From Culturomica massiliensis (GTDB lineage: Bacteria > Bacteroidota > Bacteroidia > Bacteroidales > Marinifilaceae): a stretch of DNA of 64,000 nt. Below are positions 1 to 10,000 of this stretch, one piece after another. Where the stretch lies: assembly GCF_900091655.1 (NCBI RefSeq), contig NZ_LT594620.1, forward strand, positions 1 to 64,000, in the 5' to 3' direction. Numbering within the stretch: the first letter of the stretch is position 1; each line of letters begins with the position of its first letter. The notes under the pieces were generated by a model. It made no database searches. It was not told where the DNA came from and saw nothing but the letters and a program-made list of their open reading frames with translations. The position numbers and the translations under genes are program-made.

Positions 1-103
1 AGTTCTTTGACATATTGGGAAATTTATGGAAATATGATCCATAACAGCTATAACAAATAGTATACAATAGAGATATTGAATATACGAGAGTAGCAAGTAT
101 AAA
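1..103 (+). other. 3' end of rRNA internal spacer
   Basis: This AT-rich stretch directly precedes the 23S gene and is presumably the end of the 16S-23S spacer. I see no tRNA in the part present. The 16S gene, if there, lies before the window. Confidence 0.6.
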
Positions 104-2998
<2,895 letters not shown>

Positions 2999-3080
2999 GT
3001 GGATGATATTTTTGTAGATTTCCCGATGTTTGTCAAATTCCTTTTCAGGGATTAACATATTGAACTGATAAAGACATTAA

Positions 3081-3189
3081 AAGGTGCCTATAGCAAAGGG
3101 GATCCACCTCTTCCCATACCGAACAGAGAAGTTAAGCCCTTTCACGCCGATGGTACTGCCCTTAGGGTGGGAGAGTAGGTAGGTGCCGA
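3081..3189 (+). rRNA. rrf: 5S ribosomal RNA
   Basis: 5S rRNA of the large subunit. The conserved core CCATACCGAACAGAGAAGTT and the GGTGGGAGAGTAGGT segment are present. The 5' GGTGCC (3083-3088) can pair with the 3' GGTGCC (3182-3187) through G-C and G-U pairs to close the terminal helix. The length is about 109 nt. It is the last gene of the rRNA operon and is followed 13 bp later by a terminator. Confidence 0.95.
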
Positions 3190-3201
3190 ATTTTGAAAGA
3201 A

Positions 3202-3230
3202 AGAGTCTCAGAGATGAGACTCTTTTTTTT
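3202..3230 (+). terminator. rRNA operon terminator
   Basis: AGAGTCTCA (3202-3210) pairs perfectly with TGAGACTCT (3215-3223) around a GAGA loop and runs into eight T. This intrinsic terminator closes the rRNA operon. Its right arm and T-run also form the first part of the 66-bp tandem repeat. Confidence 0.85.
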
Positions 3231-3472
3231 GTAAATAGCCGTAACGCAGTGCAGGCAATTTACTCCCGGGGTCACAGAGATGAGACTCTTTTTTTTGTAA
3301 ATAGCCGTAACGCAGTGCAGGCAATTTACTCCCGGGGTCACAGAGATGAGACTCTTTTTTTTGTAAATAGCCGTAACGTAGTGCAGGCAATTTACTCCCG
3401 GAGTCACAGAAATGAGACTCTTTTTTTGTATATAGTTGTGTGATGTCGTGCAGACAATCGGCACCCCGGGTG
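3209..3472. repeat. 66-bp tandem repeat behind 5S
   Basis: The block CAGAGATGAGACTC recurs at 3209, 3275, 3341 and 3407, an exact 66-bp period. Copies 1-3 are nearly identical. Copy 4 has several substitutions and the tail to about 3472 is degenerate. Each copy ends its conserved start with a T-run. Only the first copy has a perfect left arm for a terminator hairpin; the later ones can form GTCACA/TGAGAC with one mismatch. Because 66 is divisible by 3, open frames run through it on both strands, but they look like artefacts of the repeat. Confidence 0.9.
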
Positions 3473-3880
3473 TGTCATGAATGCCCCGCCTTTTATATTC
3501 CTGCTGATTACGTGGATATTGCGGTAAATTTGATAGTTGTATGATTTTGTTTTTTTGATTTTTTCCGTCTGGCATTTTCTTTACGGCCTGCCTTAATCCG
3601 GAGGAGTAATCGTTTATTTCTGTCTGGGATTTCTCAGCGAAATCCGCGTAATTTACGTGATTTGATTTAAAACCGTAGACCGAAAATTACACAGTGAGTC
3701 CGTCCCACTGTGTAATTTTTCTAAAATACCCCGCAGAGGTTACAGTTATTTATCGGTAGTAAATCGCTGTACGATCTGAGGGGGCGTATATTATCTGATT
3801 TGGCAAATTGGTTTTCTGTGTATTTAGGAGGATTGATTTAATTTAAATTTTAAAATCTGCAATTTCTGTTTTTATTTTTG
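3473..3880. other. intergenic region before marC
   Basis: About 400 bp of AT-rich DNA. The only structure I can support is the hairpin at 3683-3719. No convincing coding frame is seen. Confidence 0.5.
3683..3719. terminator. hairpin, probable terminator
   Basis: AAAATTACACAGTG and CACTGTGTAATTTT form a long stem with an A-run before and a T-run after, so it could stop transcription from either side. No gene end lies close by. Confidence 0.55.
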
Positions 3881-3888
3881 TATTTTTG
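3881..3888 (+). promoter_or_regulatory. -7 box upstream of marC
   Basis: TATTTTTG matches the Bacteroidota -7 consensus TAnnTTTG, 78 bp before the marC start codon. No exact TTTG -33 box is seen at the expected spacing. Confidence 0.4.
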
Positions 3889-3966
3889 CATTATAAATTT
3901 AACTACATTCTTGTATAATGTTTTATTCTAAACATTATAATCGTTTTTATTATTAAATAACACGCT

Positions 3967-4560
3967 ATGAATATCTATTTTAGTTTTAAAGAAGTTTTCA
4001 GTGCTTTTATCGTATTGTTTGCGGTGATTGATATTTTGGGATCTATTCCGATTATACTGGGCTTAAAAGAACGCAATAAGACAGTACATGCCGGTCAGGC
4101 TGCCCTTATCTCGTTTGTTATATTGTTTGCTTTTTTATTTGTCGGAAAGTCTTTGTTGGCTCTTTTTAATGTGGATATATCTTCTTTTGCCGTAGCCGGA
4201 GCTCTTGTTATTTTGGTCCTGGCTTGTGAAATGATATTCGGGGTCGAGATTTTTAAAAACGACGGTCCGACGGATTCTGCTACGATTGTACCTTTGGTAT
4301 TCCCATTGATTGCCGGAGCTGCTTCTTTTACAACGCTGTTGTCTTTACGGGCTGAATACAACATTCTGAATATTATTATTGGTTTGGCGTTGAATATTTT
4401 GTTTGTGTATTTTGTGCTGAAGAAGGTGGATTATGTTCAACGGGTTGTCGGTAAGGGAGGCGTATATGTGATGCGTAAATTTTTCGGCATTATTTTGTTG
4501 GCGATTGCTGTCCGTCTTTTTACCGCTAATTTGAATGCTTTGTTGAATACATTTAACTAG
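3967..4560 (+). CDS. MarC family integral membrane protein
   Basis: A 197-aa polytopic inner-membrane protein of the MarC family (UPF0056), whose members have about six membrane segments and a poorly defined function. Hydrophobic segments cover nearly all of it. The opening FSAFIVLFAVIDILGSIPIILGL and the central PLVFPLIAGAASFTTLLSL match the two family halves, although the family's usual GPG motif reads as GAAS here. The length is typical. The ATG lies 78 bp after a -7 box. Its stop codon abuts the stop codon of the convergent gene with no spacer. The old link of this family to multiple antibiotic resistance is not supported by function and should not be read into the name. Confidence 0.9.
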   Translation: MNIYFSFKEVFSAFIVLFAVIDILGSIPIILGLKERNKTVHAGQAALISFVILFAFLFVGKSLLALFNVDISSFAVAGALVILVLACEMIFGVEIFKNDGPTDSATIVPLVFPLIAGAASFTTLLSLRAEYNILNIIIGLALNILFVYFVLKKVDYVQRVVGKGGVYVMRKFFGIILLAIAVRLFTANLNALLNTFN

Positions 4561-5061
4561 TCAGAATTTATTGATAAAGTTTACGAAACGATTGGCATAA
4601 ATAAAGTAGAGGATAATCCAGAGTAAAAAACGGAACATACGTCCGAAGAACATCAGAAATAGGGTCACCGGAGGCTTTGTGTGATAAAATCCCAGGGCTA
4701 CGTTGGCAACATCTCCGATGACGGGAATCCAGACAATAAGGGCAAGTAAACTGCCATATTTGTCGATTTTCACCTTTTGTCGTTCTAATCTTTCTTCTTT
4801 TATGTGAAACCAGCGTTTTATTTTTTCTTTATTGCCGGAACGTCCGATGTAATAGATAACAAGGCCCCCTAACCAGTTGCCGGTCGTAGCTGTCAATAAG
4901 CATACCCAAGGATTGATACCGGCTGCGAGCATACCGACGAATAGGATATCAGCCCCCATCGGTATAAAGAGGGCAGATAGGAAGGAACCGATGAACAGAC
5001 CGTAATAGCCGTATGCAGAAAGAAATTCGGAAACGGTTAAGGTAATAATTTCAGGTCCCAT
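4561..5061 (-). CDS. YqaA/DedA-like membrane protein, copy 1
   Basis: A 166-aa membrane protein of the YqaA branch of the DedA/SNARE-associated superfamily. The family signatures GLFIGSFLSALFIPMGADI and TGNWLGGLVIYYIGR are near the N terminus and IPVIGDVANVALGF near residue 115. DedA-superfamily proteins are thought to act in membrane lipid translocation and homeostasis; the role of YqaA itself is unknown. It is a clear paralogue of the next gene (4561-5061 and 5239-5703 are both on the minus strand), so this is a tandem duplication. The 177-bp spacer between them carries the dispersed AT-rich repeat. It converges on marC with no gap. Confidence 0.85.
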   Translation of the reverse strand: MGPEIITLTVSEFLSAYGYYGLFIGSFLSALFIPMGADILFVGMLAAGINPWVCLLTATTGNWLGGLVIYYIGRSGNKEKIKRWFHIKEERLERQKVKIDKYGSLLALIVWIPVIGDVANVALGFYHTKPPVTLFLMFFGRMFRFLLWIILYFIYANRFVNFINKF

Positions 5062-5127
5062 ATATTTAAATTTATTGGGAATTTACGGAATATATGGGAT
5101 GAAGGTTTGCTTTGAAAATAAAGAACC

Positions 5128-5225
5128 TTTTAATTGCAGATTTATGATTTTAGATTAAAATGAATCTGATGACGAATCAGTTTACCGGGTAATTTGAAAT
5201 TTACAATCTAAAATTTACAATTTAT
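5128..5225. repeat. dispersed AT-rich intergenic repeat
   Basis: Two pieces, GATTTATGATTTTAGATTAAAA near 5137 and TACAATCTAAAATTTACAAT near 5202, belong to a word family (AATCTAAAAT, GTAAATC, CTACAATT and their complements) that recurs at 24.1, 25.5, 52.0-52.1 and 52.9-53.0 kb, always between genes. Confidence 0.5.
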
Positions 5226-5238
5226 ATGAATCTCTGTT

Positions 5239-5703
5239 TTAGGAGATAAAATCAATAAACCGATCGGCATAGTGTATGTAAAGAAACGCCCAGAACATAA
5301 AACGTAGCGAACGTCCGATAAACATATATAAAGCGGAGAGTTTTGGGTTGATTTTGTAGAAGCCGAGAGCAATGGCGAAAAGATCGCCGACAATGGGAAG
5401 CCAGGCAAAAAAAGCAAGTAGGCTGCCGAATTTATCGATTCGTTTTTTTTGTTTTTCTAATTGTACAGGAGTGACTTTCAGCCAGCGTTCGATCCATTCC
5501 CATTTGCCGATCCAGCCGATCCAGTAGGAGGTAAGTCCTCCCAGCCAGTTGCCCACTGTGGCGATGGCTACGCAGAGCCATATATTTCCGCCCAAGGCCA
5601 GGAGGCCGATTAAAAGCAAATCGGCGCTAAAAGGAATAACGGTCGATGCCAGGAAGGAACCGATGAATAAGCCCCAATAGCCGAGATCGATGAGTGAATC
5701 CAT
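5239..5703 (-). CDS. YqaA/DedA-like membrane protein, copy 2
   Basis: A 154-aa paralogue of the preceding gene, aligning end to end: GYWGLFIGSFLASTVIPFSAD, TVGNWLGGLTSYWIG, KQKKRIDKFGSLLAF and LPIVGDLFAIALGFYK all have counterparts. It has the same predicted membrane topology and the same uncertain role in membrane homeostasis. It lies upstream of copy 1 on the same strand, and the two may be co-transcribed across 177 bp. The copies have diverged enough to be an old duplication. ATG at 5703 gives the family-like N terminus MDSLIDLGYWGLF. Confidence 0.85.
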   Translation of the reverse strand: MDSLIDLGYWGLFIGSFLASTVIPFSADLLLIGLLALGGNIWLCVAIATVGNWLGGLTSYWIGWIGKWEWIERWLKVTPVQLEKQKKRIDKFGSLLAFFAWLPIVGDLFAIALGFYKINPKLSALYMFIGRSLRFMFWAFLYIHYADRFIDFIS

Positions 5704-5985
5704 GGAGATAAATTGCTATATGCGTTATTGAATAAGGAATATCGAAATCAATAAGTAGAGCAAAGGTAGGATAAAAATTACAGATTTTGAATTTTAAATT
5801 CAGTTGTAATTCATAGATAAATGTATTTTATCTGAGCTGTTATTGTAAACGGACCGGAAGGCTGGAAATAAATTTTACGATCGGAAACATAACAGCCGGT
5901 AGAAGTGTATAGAGAGGTGAATGTTGGGATGAAGAAAACCCAAAAGGTAGTTCTGTCGTAAAAAAGAAAGATTAGATTGAAGATT

Positions 5986-6906
5986 ATGAAAATAAGTGTA
6001 TTGATTTTGCTTTGGTTCATATCGGGGCATTTTTTAATGGGACAAACGATGAAAAAAGAATTAACGGAAGAAGAAAAACGAGTTATACTTCGTAAAGGTA
6101 CGGAACGGCCGTTTTCCGGAAAATATTATAATTTTAAAGAGAAAGGTACTTATGTATGCCGGCAATGCGGAGCTCCGTTGTATCGTTCCGAAGATAAATT
6201 CGACTCAGGATGTGGCTGGCCGAGTTTTGATGACGAAATTCCCGGCGCTGTAAAACGGATTCCGGATGCTGACGGCCGACGGACGGAAATTGTTTGTGCG
6301 AATTGCGGCGGACATTTGGGGCATGTATTTTTAGGAGAAGGATTTACATCGAAAAATACCCGGCATTGTGTCAATTCGATATCTATGGATTTTATTCCGG
6401 CCGGGCAGGAGGCGAAAAAAGAAAAAACGGAAACCGCTATTTTTGCCGGAGGATGTTTTTGGGGGGTAGAACATCTGATGCATAGTCAACCGGGAGTTAT
6501 TTCGATAGAAGTCGGATATATCGGAGGACATACTCAAAATCCGACATATAAGGAAGTGTGTTCAGATACGACGGGGCATGCCGAAGCCGTTAAAATTGTT
6601 TTTGATCCGGCTAAGATAAGTTATGAGAAATTGGCCAGGTTATTTTTCGAAATTCACGATCCGACACAGGTGAACAGACAGGGACCGGATATCGGAGATC
6701 AGTATCGGTCTGAAGTGTTTTACACGACACCGGAACAAAAACTGATAACGGAAAAGTTAATAGGAGAATTGAAAACAAAAGGCTATAAGGTTGTAACGAA
6801 GGTAACTCCTGCTACTACATTTTGGAAGGCGGAAGATTATCATCAGGATTATTACGGGAAAACGGGAAAAGCGCCTTATTGTCATCGGTATGTAAAACGA
6901 TTCTGA
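5986..6906 (+). CDS. msrBA: secreted MsrB-MsrA methionine sulfoxide reductase fusion
   Basis: A bifunctional repair enzyme that reduces both stereoisomers of methionine sulfoxide. The ATG at 5986 is preferred to an in-frame TTG at 5977. It gives 306 aa starting with a signal peptide (hydrophobic residues 4-18), so the protein is exported to the periplasm or anchored on the membrane. Residues 22-140 are MsrB, with zinc ligands at C58, C61, C104 and C107 and the catalytic cysteine in RHCVNS (C128). Residues 148-306 are MsrA, with the catalytic GGCFWGVEH (C157) and the YHQDYY region near the end. The B-then-A order is less common than A-then-B. It probably protects envelope proteins from oxidants. 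No close operon partner. Confidence 0.93.
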   Translation: MKISVLILLWFISGHFLMGQTMKKELTEEEKRVILRKGTERPFSGKYYNFKEKGTYVCRQCGAPLYRSEDKFDSGCGWPSFDDEIPGAVKRIPDADGRRTEIVCANCGGHLGHVFLGEGFTSKNTRHCVNSISMDFIPAGQEAKKEKTETAIFAGGCFWGVEHLMHSQPGVISIEVGYIGGHTQNPTYKEVCSDTTGHAEAVKIVFDPAKISYEKLARLFFEIHDPTQVNRQGPDIGDQYRSEVFYTTPEQKLITEKLIGELKTKGYKVVTKVTPATTFWKAEDYHQDYYGKTGKAPYCHRYVKRF

Positions 6907-7070
6907 TTTTTTTACCTGAAAACGCAAAAAAACAGTAAAAGAAAAGTATGGGGTGTTGTCATGTCAAATGTTAAAAAACGCGCTTGTTATTAAAAATTAG
7001 CATTTTGGCAGAGTTTTTGTTATATTTACAGGTTAATATAAAAGAAAAAATTTATTTAAAGTCGTTACAA

Positions 7071-10000
7071 ATGATTGGAAATTTTTTTTCGACCTTTTTG
7101 CCTGTTTTTAAAAATTCATTAAAGAGATTTGTTTACGGCAGCTTATTTGTCGTTCTCTTTTTATATTTTTTTGTCCGTTGTGTAGACTTTTCTATTTATT
7201 CCGATGCGAATGAGGTCAAGGCGGTGAAAGCAGATATTGTGACGACTGACGATGTAATTATCGATAAAGAAGAGATCGTTTCCGGTGAAGAGGGACGTAT
7301 ATTGCTGAATGTAAAGGGAAAGATCGAAGATTGTCTGCCTTTAACGATCCGGACGGATTTTGAGCTGTCGGCACAAGCCAAAATTTTGTACTCAGAAAAA
7401 TACCGTGAATTTGTATTCCGGGATTTACAGGATTCTTTTCGTTTTCAGGTGGTTGCTCAAAGTGGGTTGCCTAAGCGTTGGACGATAAAATTGATAGATG
7501 TTCGTAGTCATGCCGGTAATATTGTCCGTTTCCGGGTAGACTCTTACAAAGCGGAAACGGATGTTCCGGATTTAGTGGAGAAAAATGGTCGGATTTATCA
7601 GCCGAATTTGGTCGAAGTGTTTGTAAACGCAAGCAGTGATGCGGTTTTCCCGTTGGAGATTGTACCGGATATTCAGATTTCGGAAAATGGTACATTGATT
7701 GATTACGAAGCGGGAACTCCTTTGAGGTTTGAGAGTGCGCATAGTATTTGTAAATTGAAAGTGAGGGCTGAAAATAAGAGTGTACAGGATTGGAAAATTG
7801 CTATACGTACGCCGGAGAGTGACGATGTAAATCTGAAAGGAGGAGGGTTTATTGCATTTACGGACTGTCTGGAGGTAGCCGATACCGTTTTTGTTGTAGA
7901 TACCGTACAAGCAAATGCTACTGTAAAAGTAGCTCAAGTGAGCGATTGGAAGAATTTTAACGTAATGCTCCAATATAATTTGCGTTTACCGGTTGGAGCG
8001 CATTGGGAGTTCCTGGATGGGGAAACGGAAGATTTTAGTACGAGTCGTGTCATTTTTAACGGAATTGAGGATATCCGTCGGTTTAAGATCGTATCACAGA
8101 GCGGAAAGGAAAAAATTTGGAAAATTAAGCTGGATTATCGTTACGACCGGAAAGCTTGGGTCACTAATTTCAGTATCGATTCCTGGCAACCCTCGGAGAA
8201 GGTAAATGTATCCGTAAATTCAACACAGGCTGTAGATACTGCTTTGCAGAAAGTGTATATAGAGGTGAATGACGGGGTGAAGGAGATAACCGATAAGACG
8301 CCGTTGATTGTATATCCGGTTGTGAAACTCTCGGATAAAGCCAGTGTTAAAGGGGTGGAAGCGGGACAAAACAATGTATATCGTTTGCCTGCAGTTTCTT
8401 TTGCCGGGATAGGTAGTCAGTCTTACTTCTCTGTGTTTTCGGAATCGGGAGAGGAATATAAGTGGACGATAGAATTGGTAAATAAGCAACAAGGTAAGGA
8501 TGCCAATGCAGAATTGGAGAATATTATGTTGCATGCTGAAAAATTACCGGCAGGGGTCGCATTTACGAATGATATATTTATGCCGGCCGGAGACAGCCGG
8601 GAAGTGGTGTTAAAGCTTGATAAGGCAAAGTTTCCGTTTTTGCTTACGGCAGAGGCCTATGCGGTGAAAATTTCGGAAAAGGCAAAACTGCCGGATGGAT
8701 TGAAAGATCTGGTATTCGAGAATATCAGTGACCGTAAGACGATTCGAGTTGAAGCGGCAAACGGGACTGAAAAAATATGGACTGTACGGTTGGATTATAA
8801 ACAAAATGTGGGGGCGGATATCACTGCATTTAAGATTTCACAGGTATTCCCGGCTGATGTTACTTTTGAGCGGGAGGGGACGATAGATGCAGAGGTCGGA
8901 CGTGTAACGTTAGGGGTAACGGATGCGGGAAGTGCTTTCCCGTTACGGATGGATGTAGCTGTCGTTGTATCTGCAAATGCACATTTACAAACGGAGTTGA
9001 AAAGTTTGGTGTTTACCAGCGAAGAGCAAGTGCATCGGATAAATGTAGTTGCTGAATCCGGCATTGTACGTGAGTGGGTGATCGGTCTTAAAAATCAGGT
9101 TGTAAAAAGTGATAAGGCTATATTGGAGACGCTGGTTGCGGTGCCGGTTGATCCTGAGGTACAATTGGGAAATGTAGGGCTGGCAGAGAATACCGGGTAT
9201 GTGGAAATTCTTGCAGGGAAAAACCGGTTTCCTTTGTCATTGGATATTAACGGAAGTGAATTTTCGGAAGGTGCGACGCCGGATAAAGTAATACTTACTT
9301 TTGCCAATATCAGCCGGAAAGAAATGGTGAAGGTAACGTCCCGCAATGGGAAGGTGACCAATACCTATACGGTCGGATTGAAAGATTTGGTCCCGCCGGG
9401 TGATTCGGCCGATATCGTATCGTTCAGGCTGGAACGCTATCAACCCTTGGATTATAAATTGAGTGGAAATGTGGAAATCGATCGTACAAACGGTAAGGTA
9501 TGGATAGAGGTGTATGGGGGGATGGGGGCATTGCCGTTGATCGTTTGGCCGGACATAAAAGTGTCGGATGCTGCGGTCTTGCAGACAGAATTGCCGGCTA
9601 ACGGGTTGGAATTCAGAAATGCTGCCGATGTGAATGTGGTAAAAGTTGTTGCAGAGAATAAGACGGTGAAGACCTGGCAAATCGGTATCCGTGAATTGGC
9701 ATTGCCGAAAAATACAGAGGCCGTTGTGGAGCAGGTGGAGGCGACAAATAAAGAGAATATTGTTGTACAGCCTGTCGTAAAAGAAAATAATGAGGTAACT
9801 ATGTATATCGGGAATGCACAGCCCACATACCCGTTTACCGTAACGGCGACGTTGAGTGTGAGTCCGAATGCAACGGTAAAGGTGGTCGGTAATACGGTTC
9901 CGATGCGTACACGTACGTTGAAGACACAGACCGGTGTACAGGTAGTCCGGGAATTGGACCTGACATTTAACAGTTCGGCGGATAGGATCGGAGTGGAGGT

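Noticed and set aside
3209..3472. CRISPR-like array
   Set aside because: The units are contiguous with no unique spacers, and no cas genes are near.
3162..3575. Repetitive open frames on both strands, with an apparent 22-residue peptide repeat
   Set aside because: The 66-bp period is a multiple of three, so frames stay open by arithmetic. The DNA is a terminator-derived repeat.
5977..5985. TTG start for the Msr fusion
   Set aside because: The ATG three codons later gives a normal signal peptide.
6984..7070. TTG start adding 29 residues to the giant repeat protein
   Set aside because: ATG 7071 is followed by a plausible N terminus; the extra part adds a second hydrophobic stretch with no reason.
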